Shown here: in pieces, positions 1 through 8,635 of the stretch
Layout of the letters: every line of letters starts with the position of its first letter
How positions within the stretch are numbered: the first letter of the stretch is position 1
NCBI GenBank assembly: GCA_006226375.1
Contig: SBHC01000055.1
Location: 1 to 64,000, forward strand
DNA length: 64,000 nucleotides
DNA from: Deltaproteobacteria bacterium
GTDB lineage: Bacteria > Myxococcota_C > UBA6777
Direction of reading: 5' to 3'
Made by a program: the position numbers and the translations under genes
The notes under the pieces: model-generated
The model's database searches: none
What the model was told of the DNA's origin: nothing
The model's input: only the letters and a program-made list of their open reading frames with translations

Positions 1-2
1 AG

Positions 3-62
3 GGTCAGGTGTACAGCGCGGTCAAGGAAGCAAGCCTGAGCAGCAAAGGCGGGGCTGTGTAG
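3..62 (+). CDS. Possible C-terminal end of a gene entering from the left (partial)
   Basis: The frame starting at base 3 is open from the window edge to a TAG at 60-62 and reads as ordinary protein (about 19 residues, GQVYSAVKEA then SLSSKGGAV). Another forward frame is also open to a TGA at about 149-151, so the true frame cannot be decided from this fragment. Whichever is right, the gene would converge on the sigma-54 activator gene. A short GC hairpin at about 125-139 lacks a T-run and is not convincing as a terminator. Confidence 0.2.
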   Translation, partial: GQVYSAVKEASLSSKGGAV

Positions 63-159
63 TGTCGACCGGGCTGGCGTACCAGCAGCGCAGGGTGAAG
101 ATGACGATGACCCCGCAATCAGATGCCCCTCGCAGGGGTCAAGAAAGTTGAAATGTGCT

Positions 160-1659
160 CTAGTCTTGATCAAGTCCGTAGTATCGAATCTTTCGCCAAA
201 GGGTGGTGCGATGCATGCCCAGCTCTTTGGCAGCTTGGCCTTTCTTCCCTTGGCTTCGGATAAGAGCCTGGAGGATGCGCTGCTTCTCTCCTTCCATAGA
301 AAGCGGGTTCAGAAACGACTCTTCTTGGTGGTGAACGGGTTGGGGAACGTTCGCTTCTCCTTGTGCCCATGGGGGAGCAACCTGTTGTTTGTTACGGATC
401 TCTGGGGGCAAGAAGTTGGGGAGAAGGGTTTCCCCGCTTCCGACAGCGGAAGCATATTCAAGGGTGTTTTGAAGCTCCCGAACGTTGCCCGGCCAGCTGT
501 AATCCAGGAGGGCTTGCATTGCAGCGGGATGGACTCTTGAGAAGGAGTGATGCCCTGAGTGCCCCATGTTGTACAAGAACGCGGAACTGAGAAGCTCAAC
601 GTCTTCACGACGTTCTCGAAGAGGCGGCAGCCAGAGAGGAACAACCCGAAGCCGGAACATCAAGTCTTCTCGAAAATCTCCACGAGAGACCGCTTGGCGT
701 AGACTCTGGTGGGTGGCTGAAATGACGCGAACATCGACGTGTTTGTTCACACTGGAGCCGACAGGCGTGTACGTACGCTCTTGCAACACCCGAAGCAGCT
801 TGGCCTGCAACTCCAAGGGGATCTCTGCGACCTCGTCAAGGAAGATGGTGCCTCCGTGAGCCTGTTCAAACAAGCCGGGACGGTCTCGCACTGCACCTGT
901 GAAGGCTCCTTTGACGTGGCCAAAGAGTTCACTCTCCAGCAGAGTGGGATTGAGGGCCGCGCAGTTGACGGCAACAAAGGGTGCGTCCGCGCGTTTGCTC
1001 ATCGAGTGCAGCGCCTGTGCGACTCGCTCTTTCCCGGTTCCGCTCTCTCCACGGACGAGGATGGTGACGTCAATGTCGGCTACCCGCTCCATCACCTGAA
1101 ACAGGTCTCTCATCTTGGAGGATCGGGTCCACATCCCAAAGAACTCGACCATTCCGTTGTATTCGTGGGCGGGGCGGATGCGCAGGCCTTCTCGGTCTGT
1201 GAGGGGAATGGGTGTGTTGTCCAATCGTACGAGGACCCACTTGGGGTTTTCGGGAGGGATGGGACGTGCATACATCCGGAAGGCTTTGTGTTGGCCTTTG
1301 TTGTCGTCCAGCAGCACTGTTTCTTCGAGCCACTCTCGCTGCAACAAGGGATGCAACCCAATCCCACTTCCCGGCGGAACGAGGTTGATACGTTGTCCTT
1401 GCAACTCCATCGCTCCTCCCAGCAGCTCTGTCGCTCCATCCGAATGCTTGATGATCTCCCCTTGAGAGCCAAACACCAAAAACGGGACTTCGCCTGCCAA
1501 GTCAACCACGCCCTCAATCAATTCATCCACGTCCGCTTTTCTCTCTGTTGTGTGTTGCAATGATGCATCAGAAGGGTAGGCGTTTCTTCGGAGGGAGTTG
1601 TTGCTCCTCCATTTCCATTCTTCTGTGTGTTTGGCTTTCTCTTCGTTGTTTGTGAGCAT
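160..1659 (-). CDS. Sigma-54-dependent transcriptional activator (PAS-like, AAA+, Fis HTH)
   Basis: This is an enhancer-binding protein that remodels sigma-54 RNA polymerase using ATP. In the 499-residue form, a PAS-like sensory region covers about residues 45-170. The AAA+ domain follows, with Walker A GESGTGKE at about 204, the sigma-54 contact loop GAFTGA at about 251, and Walker B TIFLDE at about 271. A Fis-type helix-turn-helix ends the protein ([17 protein letters not shown]). There is no receiver domain, so activity is probably set by the N-terminal region. I chose the ATG at 1659 because AAGGAG lies 7 bases upstream; a TTG at 1713 would add 18 residues and has no such site. The target promoter is not identifiable here. 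Confidence 0.93.
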   Translation of the reverse strand: MLTNNEEKAKHTEEWKWRSNNSLRRNAYPSDASLQHTTERKADVDELIEGVVDLAGEVPFLVFGSQGEIIKHSDGATELLGGAMELQGQRINLVPPGSGIGLHPLLQREWLEETVLLDDNKGQHKAFRMYARPIPPENPKWVLVRLDNTPIPLTDREGLRIRPAHEYNGMVEFFGMWTRSSKMRDLFQVMERVADIDVTILVRGESGTGKERVAQALHSMSKRADAPFVAVNCAALNPTLLESELFGHVKGAFTGAVRDRPGLFEQAHGGTIFLDEVAEIPLELQAKLLRVLQERTYTPVGSSVNKHVDVRVISATHQSLRQAVSRGDFREDLMFRLRVVPLWLPPLRERREDVELLSSAFLYNMGHSGHHSFSRVHPAAMQALLDYSWPGNVRELQNTLEYASAVGSGETLLPNFLPPEIRNKQQVAPPWAQGEANVPQPVHHQEESFLNPLSMEGEKQRILQALIRSQGKKGQAAKELGMHRTTLWRKIRYYGLDQD

Positions 1660-1874
1660 GTCCAGGCTCCTTTTCGGATGGTACCTATCACCTTCGGGTG
1701 CAACGTTGTGCAACGCTGTGAACCAACGCTGAAACAGTTTGCGACGTTTTGTGTCGATTTCCTACGTCGAAACGAATCCCGACGTTCTTTGTTGCATGTT
1801 TTGTGCTACTTTTGGACGAAGTGGCTATCTTTTCGGATACAGCGATGCGATGAGTGGCTTGTGCCTTGGAAGAA

Positions 1875-2897
1875 CTAGCGGGATGGTTTTGTGGGGGTAG
1901 CCTGCAGTTGAAACTGTACAAGGATAGGGTAATGGTCGGAGCCAATGGAGGGTCCAACGGTTCGTTTCACGATGCGGATCCCCGAAGTATGAAGGATATG
2001 GTCAAGGGGAGTCAGCAAGATGGGGAACATCGTAGGCCAACTGAGTTGGAGACCCTTGCCATTCCGGCTGTCCTTGAGCTGGCCTTGGCGAAGCATGTTG
2101 TGGAAGTAGGGTGACCAGGGACTTATATTGAGGTCGCCCCAAATCATAGCTGGCTCTCCCAACATCCGGGTGTAGCGGGCCGTTCTGTGGCTTCTCTCAT
2201 TCCGATAGTAGGCAGCGTCACGGCTGATCGGAGGAACCAAGTGAACCCCCAGAATGGAAACCAACTGTTTCTTCACTCGGAGCTGTGCGTGGACTGTGGG
2301 CAAGCGATCTTTTCCCAACACAGGCCAACGAATGGATTGGACAGGGAGCCTGCTCATAAAAGCCAGGCCGAAGTTGTCTTGCCGGGCACGAACCACCATG
2401 TGCGGATAGTGTTTCTTTAAGGGGGCTAACGCTCTCTCCCAGTGTGGACGAATTTCGAGCAACACAACCACATCGGGCTTCTCCTTCTTGATGAGCTGGA
2501 GCAAGCCTTGGTGGTTGTGATTGTCTCCTTCAACGTTGGCGAGGAGTCCTTTGATGATGGGCTGGCTGCTTGGATTCGTTGAACTTGCTATCCATGCAGG
2601 AGCTAAGAGCCAAAGATGATACACGACCATCGCGAGACAGAAGGTTGCTTGCTTCCAGTGTTTGCTGAGAACAAAGGAGAGGCCGCAGATGAGAAACACC
2701 AAGCCCACTTGCCAACGGAAGTGAGTGGCGAGTTCGAACACCCACCATACGGTTGCCATCCATGCCATCACGACACCACCTGTCGCAAAAAATGCCAAGA
2801 GCTGCGTCCCTCGTTCCAACGTTGAACGCCATGGGGAGCCAGGGGAGTTTGGTTTTGGGGTCTGTGTTTCGGAGTGATTGCTCAAGGGGAACTCCAT
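1875..2897 (-). CDS. Membrane-anchored endonuclease/exonuclease/phosphatase-family protein
   Basis: The 340-residue protein has three hydrophobic segments in the first 110 residues, then an EEP-fold catalytic domain. Family landmarks are the metal-binding glutamate in VVLLEIRPHW, the GDLN motif (MIWGDLNISPWSPY), and the C-terminal SDHYP motif with the catalytic histidine. Membrane-linked members of this family are usually annotated as hydrolases of phosphodiester or phosphomonoester bonds; the substrate cannot be read from sequence. The membrane helices suggest the domain acts at the inner membrane, possibly on the periplasmic face. The ATG at 2897 has no strong ribosome-binding site. It is on the same strand as the sigma-54 activator gene, 215 bases away. 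Confidence 0.85.
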   Translation of the reverse strand: MEFPLSNHSETQTPKPNSPGSPWRSTLERGTQLLAFFATGGVVMAWMATVWWVFELATHFRWQVGLVFLICGLSFVLSKHWKQATFCLAMVVYHLWLLAPAWIASSTNPSSQPIIKGLLANVEGDNHNHQGLLQLIKKEKPDVVVLLEIRPHWERALAPLKKHYPHMVVRARQDNFGLAFMSRLPVQSIRWPVLGKDRLPTVHAQLRVKKQLVSILGVHLVPPISRDAAYYRNERSHRTARYTRMLGEPAMIWGDLNISPWSPYFHNMLRQGQLKDSRNGKGLQLSWPTMFPILLTPLDHILHTSGIRIVKRTVGPSIGSDHYPILVQFQLQATPTKPSR

Positions 2898-2941
2898 GTT
2901 TGAGGGTTGTTGGAACTTGGGGATGAAAGGAGAGGAGTGTC

Positions 2942-3049
2942 ATGCACAGTGGGTTGTGCGCCCATCAATCCTTGGGTGTGCTTGCATGTTGCAGGTCTCA
3001 GAGCCTTGTATGGATTCTGAGTTCCATCTTTCTATCGACTTCTGTTTGA
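2942..3049 (+). CDS. Possible small ORF (35 residues) with a strong ribosome-binding site
   Basis: An ATG at 2942 is preceded by an unusually purine-rich Shine-Dalgarno-like stretch (AAAGGAGAGGAG, ending 4 bases upstream) and opens a 35-codon frame ending in TGA at 3047-3049. The C-terminal half is fairly hydrophobic (LVWILSSIFLSTSV), as in small membrane proteins. No homology is recognised. It lies between the divergent endonuclease-fold and oxidoreductase genes. It could equally be a chance frame in an untranslated leader. Confidence 0.15.
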   Translation: MHSGLCAHQSLGVLACCRSQSLVWILSSIFLSTSV

Positions 3050-3102
3050 GGAATCAATACCATGGCTGAGGCAATGTTGCCGACAACGTAGGAGACGGAG
3101 CG

Positions 3103-3756
3103 ATGAAGATTGGTGTGCTTGGTACCGGAATGGTTGGTGTTGCGATTGCATCGAAGTTGGTAGAGCTGGGTCATCATGTGTGTATGGGGTCTCGGTCGGC
3201 AAACAACGAAAAGGCGGTGGCCTGGGTTGAAAAGGCTGGCGTAGGGGCGTCGCAAGGAACCTTTGCCGACGCTGCCTCGTTGGGTGAGGTGGTCTTCAAT
3301 TGTACCTCTGGTGGTGCTTCCTTGTCGGCTTTGCAGATGGCGGGGGCTGCAAATCTCAACGGTAAAGTTCTGATCGATCTCGCCAACCCACTCGACTTTT
3401 CGCAAGGAATGCCACCTCGCTTGTCTGTTTGCAACGACGACTCGTTGGGGGAGCAGATTCAGCGTGCGTTCCCAGAGGCAAAGGTCGTGAAAACTCTCAA
3501 TACCATGAACTGTGACATTATGGTCAACCCGGCATTGGTTTCCGGTGACCATGACGTGTTCCTGTGTGGGAACGATGACGATGCCAAAGCTCAGGTTGTC
3601 GAGATCTTGAAGAATTGGTTTGGCTGGAAGCACATCCATGATCTTGGGGACATCACCAACGCTCGGGGAACTGAGGCTTTCCTTCCGTTGTGGGTCCGGA
3701 TGTGGGGGACGCTTGGGACCGCAAACTTCAATATTCACGTGAACACTGGCAAGTAA
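3103..3756 (+). CDS. NADP oxidoreductase, F420-dependent type (NADPH-dependent reductase fold)
   Basis: This 217-residue protein is a small Rossmann-fold oxidoreductase. It opens with a dinucleotide-binding signature ([19 protein letters not shown]) and a following basic segment (GSRS) typical of NADP preference. It matches the layout of the family that includes archaeal F420H2:NADP oxidoreductase and many bacterial proteins of unknown substrate. The segment [13 protein letters not shown] corresponds to the conserved central region of that family. No F420 biosynthesis gene is in the window, so use of F420 is not implied. The ATG at 3103 follows a purine-rich AGGAGACGGAG. It is probably cytoplasmic and monocistronic. 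Confidence 0.85.
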   Translation: MKIGVLGTGMVGVAIASKLVELGHHVCMGSRSANNEKAVAWVEKAGVGASQGTFADAASLGEVVFNCTSGGASLSALQMAGAANLNGKVLIDLANPLDFSQGMPPRLSVCNDDSLGEQIQRAFPEAKVVKTLNTMNCDIMVNPALVSGDHDVFLCGNDDDAKAQVVEILKNWFGWKHIHDLGDITNARGTEAFLPLWVRMWGTLGTANFNIHVNTGK

Positions 3757-3858
3757 AACCCTTACGTCGCCACTGTGAGGGCATAGTTTGAAGTCTTGGG
3801 TTGTTTGTCGTGACACTGTAGCTGTTAATATGGAACGTTTTTCTCTGGATGAGAGAGC

Positions 3859-4926
3859 ATGACAATGAAACAATGGTTGGTGTTTGTCCTTTTTTCGTTG
3901 GTGTTGGGCTCTGGACAGGCTTTCGCTGTCGAAGGTTCTGGGGGGGGAGGCAATGCTTTGGTGAAGCCTGCATACTCTCTCGCCCAAATCTCTCGGTGTT
4001 TGCAGTCACGAAGCTTTTCCATCAAGACGGCACATCCTCGTCGGGTGTTGTTGCCTGAAGTCTCCAAGATTTTGCGAACTTTGTTTGGCCAACCCAAAAA
4101 CAATGGGGAGCGTCAACGAATCAAATATTTGGCTGCTGCGATGTCGGCGGCCATGTATTTCCCTCTGGTGGGGCGCAAGTGGTCGAAGTTTAGGAAACTG
4201 TCGAAGCGTCCTTTTTCTCTTCGGGTGTTTGAGTTGAAAAAGTCGGCGGGAAAGACCCAAAATCTTCGAAGCATGGGGAACTTTGGTACCGATAGCTCTC
4301 GTCGGCTCAGCTTCACTGGGATTTATCGATTTGCCTCTCCAACGAGCAAGAACAAAGCCCAAGAAAATCGACTGATTCATCGGGCCAATCAATTTGACCT
4401 CAATCGGGTGGGTGGGTTTCAAAAAGCCTTCAGCTCCCCTGTGGGGCCAATTTCTCGTTGTGGTGTGTACACTCATATTTATGTGAACCGAAAGTTGCCC
4501 TTCAACATTCACTTGGTGATGACCATCATGCACCGGGGCTATTTGGCTACCATCAAGGTGTTGGGAGCCACCTTCAAATTCTTTATCTTTCGCAGCCTGA
4601 CGAAGCCAGAGATTCGTCAGGCGTTCAAGAACAAAGCCTTTGTGAAGCGATTGAAGACAGCCTTTGGGGGAGAGGTGAATCTCAAAACCCAACAGGCCAC
4701 AGCGATTAATTTTCTCTCCGAGTATGCCAAGCGTCACAGCGGCTTTGTGATGGTAGCGAAAGGGCTTGTCATGCTGAATCAGACCGGAATCACGAAGAAA
4801 CGATACATGGGGATGTCGCTCAACGCCATCGCCAACAACAAGATGTTACGGGGGTATACGTTGAGCGCTGCAAGTGAAACGTTACGTTCAGTTCTCACCA
4901 CAGGGAAAAGGAAAGGTGCACAGTAA
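3859..4926 (+). CDS. Secreted protein of unknown function
   Basis: The 355-residue product has a clear Sec signal peptide (hydrophobic core WLVFVLFSLVLGSG, probable cleavage after AFA near residue 23) followed by a glycine-rich GSGGGG patch. The mature part is basic and contains no motif I recognise; it has few cysteines and no transmembrane segment, so a periplasmic or exported protein is most likely. Two ATG codons (3859, 3865) are possible and both keep the signal peptide. It converges on the vault-like gene with 38 bases between the stop codons and no evident terminator hairpin. Function unknown. Confidence 0.75.
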   Translation: MTMKQWLVFVLFSLVLGSGQAFAVEGSGGGGNALVKPAYSLAQISRCLQSRSFSIKTAHPRRVLLPEVSKILRTLFGQPKNNGERQRIKYLAAAMSAAMYFPLVGRKWSKFRKLSKRPFSLRVFELKKSAGKTQNLRSMGNFGTDSSRRLSFTGIYRFASPTSKNKAQENRLIHRANQFDLNRVGGFQKAFSSPVGPISRCGVYTHIYVNRKLPFNIHLVMTIMHRGYLATIKVLGATFKFFIFRSLTKPEIRQAFKNKAFVKRLKTAFGGEVNLKTQQATAINFLSEYAKRHSGFVMVAKGLVMLNQTGITKKRYMGMSLNAIANNKMLRGYTLSAASETLRSVLTTGKRKGAQ

Positions 4927-4964
4927 CTCAGAGGAAGATGAGAGGGGGATTCTAGCGAGAGTGA

Positions 4965-6575
4965 CTAGTGAGAGCCACTTTCTGAGCCGGGAAGATGGAG
5001 GTGGGGTGCGACATTGTCCTGTCCTCCACGAAGTTCGATGACCTGGTCGGCGCGACCCTGTGTCAGGTAGGCCGACAAATCCACGCCCAGGTCATTGAGT
5101 TGAGTGAGGGTCTTGAGCCAGGCTTCTTGTTGCTTCTGAAGGTTTTCCAATGACTGGGCTGCGTCGGCGTGTTGTTGAGAGCGCTCAGCTTCTCGACGTT
5201 GTTGCGTCATTTGAAGCTGCTGTTTGTGTTGCTCATCAAGCTTTTCTCGTTCGTATGCGTCTCTCTCGCGGGCCAGCCGCCTCTCTTCTCCTGCACGCGC
5301 TGCTTCTCGTTCCTGTTTGAAGTCTGCAAGCTCTTGCGCCTGGTTCTCTGTCTCACGCTCCAGCTTCAGCCGGGTCCGTGTCTCAATGGCTTTCTCATGC
5401 ATGGCCTCCAAGGCAGGGGCTGTGGAGTAACCACGATACACAATTTTGTGGATGGTATAGCCCACCTGCTTGCCTCGACCCATCAACTGTGGGTAGTTCT
5501 CTAGGTTGTTGAGCTGCTCTGTTTTGGTTTTGAAGTCGTCAAAGCTGTAGCGACCGATTAATTCGAGAACATCGGACGTCGCAGCGTTGATGAAGTCCCC
5601 AATGGGGTCGTGAGTCTCTTCCAGCATTCTGTCGAGATCCACCAACTCGAAGAAGAGCATCAACTTCACGGTGAGGACGACATCATCGGATGTTCTCACG
5701 GCTTCAACGTCATGGTACATTTGGTCGGGCATAAACCATAACTTTTGGAAGACCAACGCACCGGGCACTTTTTGGTAGCCCATTCCTTTGGGAGAGCCAT
5801 GCCAGCTAAAGGTGTGAAGCCACTCGCCTGGTTCTGGGATAAACACCGCAGGGCCTTGCACCACACGTCGTTGGGTTGAGCCCGTCTCATCGTTCCTTGC
5901 GTACACAACGATCGCCTCTTTGGCGGCGATCTGTAGAGCGTCTTCTTTCTCTATCGAGGCATGGATTCTTGGATCGTGCCAGGCTTCGCAGGGTCCTGCG
6001 ATATGCTTTTGTTTTCCGTCTCGAAACTTGATGACCAAAAACTCGCCGGGGTAGGCGATGTGGTGAACCATCGGTACGATCTTGCGTCCGCGCGTTGTTA
6101 TGCGTTGGGGACCTTCAATGATGTCGCCCTTGCCGTTTTTGTCGTACACCAGGACTCGATGGCCCTCTGGAATCGTAGTTCGAAACATCGTGGACCATCC
6201 TATATTTGGCGTATTGTCTGCGCTGCTTTGCGACGAGCTCGAGTTGCCGGAGCCTCCAAACTGCGAAGGGGGAGTTCGATATCTGCCAGTGAAGGGGTCA
6301 ATCTCTCGACCTGAACTTGGATCAAAGCTCCCCCCATCTTCAGAGCGGTGAAGACCAGCAGACTGGACTCCACCCACGGGCGCACCACGGAGGGAGGGGA
6401 TTCCCACGTTGGTCGAATGCATGTCGACGTAGGAGAGGATGTCTTCTGTCGATTGTTGCATGATGGGTACGTTGTTGTTGAGGCTCATGGAAGGAGCGGA
6501 TGGGGCATAGCTTTGGGCTTCTTGCGAAAAGCCCTCTTGCAGCGCCCCGCGTTTGCGTAAGATCTTTTGTTTCAT
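4965..6575 (-). CDS. Vault-like protein: MVP-type repeats, SPFH/shoulder domain, coiled coil
   Basis: The architecture resembles eukaryotic major vault protein. After a low-complexity N-terminal region of about 125 residues come repeats centred on Gly-Pro turns (IIEGPQRI, HIAGPCEAW, VVQGPAVFIPEPGEW; about residues 132-265). Next is an SPFH/band-7-like domain (about 275-400), including a segment like the MVP shoulder (SDVLELIGRYSFDDF). A charged Arg/Glu/Gln-rich coiled coil covers about 400-490, then a short tail. MVP is nearly 900 residues with more repeats, so this is a shortened version at 536. It has no transmembrane segment, unlike most prokaryotic SPFH proteins. It may form rings or a shell; this is inference. 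I chose ATG 6575 because AAGGG lies 7 bases upstream; ATG 6599 has no such site. Confidence 0.7.
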   Translation of the reverse strand: MKQKILRKRGALQEGFSQEAQSYAPSAPSMSLNNNVPIMQQSTEDILSYVDMHSTNVGIPSLRGAPVGGVQSAGLHRSEDGGSFDPSSGREIDPFTGRYRTPPSQFGGSGNSSSSQSSADNTPNIGWSTMFRTTIPEGHRVLVYDKNGKGDIIEGPQRITTRGRKIVPMVHHIAYPGEFLVIKFRDGKQKHIAGPCEAWHDPRIHASIEKEDALQIAAKEAIVVYARNDETGSTQRRVVQGPAVFIPEPGEWLHTFSWHGSPKGMGYQKVPGALVFQKLWFMPDQMYHDVEAVRTSDDVVLTVKLMLFFELVDLDRMLEETHDPIGDFINAATSDVLELIGRYSFDDFKTKTEQLNNLENYPQLMGRGKQVGYTIHKIVYRGYSTAPALEAMHEKAIETRTRLKLERETENQAQELADFKQEREAARAGEERRLARERDAYEREKLDEQHKQQLQMTQQRREAERSQQHADAAQSLENLQKQQEAWLKTLTQLNDLGVDLSAYLTQGRADQVIELRGGQDNVAPHLHLPGSESGSH

Positions 6576-6764
6576 CCTGTTTCCCTTGGTTGAGGGCATT
6601 CATGCAGGGAACCTTTGAAGCGATACTAGAGTGGGCAAGAAGGTGCTTCCTGTTCACCGTTTTCGTTCACTTCTGGGGTCCATGAGCCATGAACATAAGG
6701 ACGTGATAGTGGGTTGGCAAATTCAGGGGAATGGGATGAAAGCGGGCGGCTGCTCTCGGTTGTT

Positions 6765-7400
6765 CTAAGCTGCCTTGTCCTTGAGGTGAGCCTGAAGAAA
6801 AAAATCCACGTGCTCCTGAATAAAAGCGTCGATGGAGAGCGGCCACTGCTCCTCGCCGCTGAGTTGCTTTTGGTGAAGCATCGCGAGAAGGACAGGGGAC
6901 AACAAGGACAAAGCAGCAAAACGGGGAGTGCAAGGCTTCAGCTCGCCACGATCGATGTGAAGTTGAATGCGGTCCGCGAATGCCTGAACTGCTGGCTCCA
7001 GTATAGAGCCAAGGTAGGTCTTGCCAGCCTTGGCGTCTCCAAGTCCGGCTTCTAGGCCCACCCTGTGAAGGTCACCCAATTCGGAGTGTTGCCAGCCAAA
7101 GCTTAGGTACCTGAGGAGAGCGAGAAGGGCTTCTTTGGCCTCACCAAATTCTCCATGACGGACAAGGTCCAGGTGAGGCTTCCCATTGCTTCCAGCGTGC
7201 TCGATGGCTGCCTCGATGGCTCCTTTGCGATCGGAGAAGTAGTGACGAAGCGTGGAGGGGCTTACATCACAGGCGGAGGCGAGTTGACGGAAGCTTGGCC
7301 CCTCCTCCCCGGATGAGACAAGCGCCTCGAACAGCAGCTGCGACAGTCGCTGCTTTTCCTCTTCGTACCCTTTGTTCCGGCTTCCCTTTTGGCGGGTCAT
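6765..7400 (-). CDS. TetR-family transcriptional regulator
   Basis: The 211-residue protein has the N-terminal TetR helix-turn-helix (SFRQLASACDVSPSTLRHYF followed by SDRKGAI) and a helical C-terminal half that would bind a ligand and dimerise. Such proteins usually repress a neighbouring gene until a small molecule binds. Its gene lies on the same strand as, and downstream of, the carbonic-anhydrase-like and P450 genes, so these are plausible targets, but no operator was identified. The start at 7400 (ATG, MTRQKG) begins just before the HTH as is usual; upstream ATGs at 7448 and 7526 would add unrelated sequence. Confidence 0.88.
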   Translation of the reverse strand: MTRQKGSRNKGYEEEKQRLSQLLFEALVSSGEEGPSFRQLASACDVSPSTLRHYFSDRKGAIEAAIEHAGSNGKPHLDLVRHGEFGEAKEALLALLRYLSFGWQHSELGDLHRVGLEAGLGDAKAGKTYLGSILEPAVQAFADRIQLHIDRGELKPCTPRFAALSLLSPVLLAMLHQKQLSGEEQWPLSIDAFIQEHVDFFLQAHLKDKAA

Positions 7401-7725
7401 TCCGTCTATCCTCGTTCCGGGGACGTTCGCCCCGATTTTGTATTTCATCTTTGCTAGAGAAGGTATGTCCCACTTCGTAGCATCGAACGAGTTCTTTTGC
7501 GCACTGCAAAAAGGCCAACGCTTCACTCGGTAAACTGATTAACCTGACGTACGCCGTTCTCATTCCTGCATACAAAGATTCTTGCCACAAGCGCGAAGTC
7601 TGCAGCATTCATGCTTTATAGATTGGCTCGAATGGTAGAGGAAATCAAGATGTCAAGGGTGGTGGAGGTCGAGCGTTTTAGGATAGTTTGAGATTCTCTG
7701 GAGAGGGGCGGTGGTGGGGAAGTGG
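7401..7725. other. Intergenic region upstream of the TetR gene
   Basis: This stretch of 325 bases lies between the stop of the carbonic-anhydrase-like gene and the TetR start, both on the reverse strand. On the reverse strand it contains a perfect TTGACA near 7650, but the only TATAAA-like box (near 7617) is about 30 bases away, too far for a standard pair. I see no strong hairpin with a T-run and no convincing coding frame. It probably carries the TetR promoter. Confidence 0.3.
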
Positions 7726-8544
7726 TTAGTTGTAGAAGAAGATGGGGGGAAGGGGCTTGCCTTTGTCAACGACGAGAACGAGGGCTGTCGCGACCCATTC
7801 CGCCATGTAGATCAGGCGGGCTTCTTCGCTGTTGATGCCAAGGTGGTCGGTCTGAGCCATCGCGTCCCAGATATCGACACAGAAGGCAGAGCCGCCGTCT
7901 TCGACAAGACGGTTGGTGTCGAGGGTCGTGTTTGGCTTCTCATTGAAGACAATGGCGTACTCTTCGTGTGCGCCGTCGAGCATCAGAATGGTGGAGTCTT
8001 TCTTCTCCAAGGAGGTGATAAGCTGCTCACCGTTCGGGGTGAAGGGCTGTGCCTGCTTTCCTGCGATGGCCTGGTATGCTCCAAGCACAGACTCCCATTG
8101 CGAACGGTTTCCATCGTGGATGGCGTTTGCAAATACGGAGTTGATGACACCGTCGAAGCCTTCGGTGGTGGCAATGCGGTTGACGATGGCGGTTCGGTTG
8201 TCTGCGTATCCGCAACCGCTGGATGTGTCGGAGTCGTCGCTGCCGTTGTCGCGGTGTCCACCCAAGTCAAATTTGGTCTTAAGCTTAGCCAGCGCTTCTT
8301 CCACAGCATCACCATAGGTAACCTGCTCGCCATGAATCCATCGGCTCACAAACGAGACGGTGGCTGCGCCCAATGAACCGCCAAAGTTCTTGATAAAGAT
8401 GCTTCCGTTAAGAGCTTTGCGACCGTCACCACAGCTTCGTTCCACCTTGGGACCTGTGGTCTCAATCATGTAGTCGTGGAGGGCTTCTTTTTGTGCGTCT
8501 TGTGATAGTGCCTGAAAGGATGCTGGGTTCATGCTACCTGCCAT
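7726..8544 (-). CDS. Cadmium (zeta-class) carbonic anhydrase-like protein
   Basis: Zeta carbonic anhydrases of diatoms hydrate CO2 using Cd or Zn held by Cys-His-Cys. This 272-residue protein has the corresponding signatures in order: Cys38 in SCGDGR (compare the family CxDGR), a Gly-Gly turn (NFGGSLGA), His97 in GGHRD (compare GDH), and Cys111 in SGCGY. Further on, DGAHEEYAIVF and a following NTTLDTN resemble the conserved C-terminal part of a CDCA repeat. The Asp-Arg pair after the first Cys matches the beta/zeta-class catalytic dyad. The comparison is from memory, not an alignment. The start at 8544 has AAGGAGAGG 6-7 bases upstream; an ATG at 8562 falls upstream of that site. It follows the P450 gene on the same strand with a 91-base gap. 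Confidence 0.68.
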   Translation of the reverse strand: MAGSMNPASFQALSQDAQKEALHDYMIETTGPKVERSCGDGRKALNGSIFIKNFGGSLGAATVSFVSRWIHGEQVTYGDAVEEALAKLKTKFDLGGHRDNGSDDSDTSSGCGYADNRTAIVNRIATTEGFDGVINSVFANAIHDGNRSQWESVLGAYQAIAGKQAQPFTPNGEQLITSLEKKDSTILMLDGAHEEYAIVFNEKPNTTLDTNRLVEDGGSAFCVDIWDAMAQTDHLGINSEEARLIYMAEWVATALVLVVDKGKPLPPIFFYN

Positions 8545-8635
8545 CGTGTACCTCTCCTTCAATGTGAGGATCTACCGAATGTTTTGGATTAAGGAATCCC
8601 TCAGGGAACGACATTTGCCCGTTCTTTATTCCTCT

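Noticed and set aside
125-139. Hairpin CCCCT-CGC-AGGGG as a terminator
   Set aside because: The stem has only five pairs and neither strand has a T-run after it.
739-1563. Long forward frame of 274 codons inside the sigma-54 activator gene
   Set aside because: It is antisense to a gene with full AAA+ and HTH motifs and shows no domain; a shadow frame.
7612-7650. TTGACA plus TATAAA as the TetR promoter on the reverse strand
   Set aside because: The two boxes are about 30 bases apart, too far for one sigma-70 promoter.
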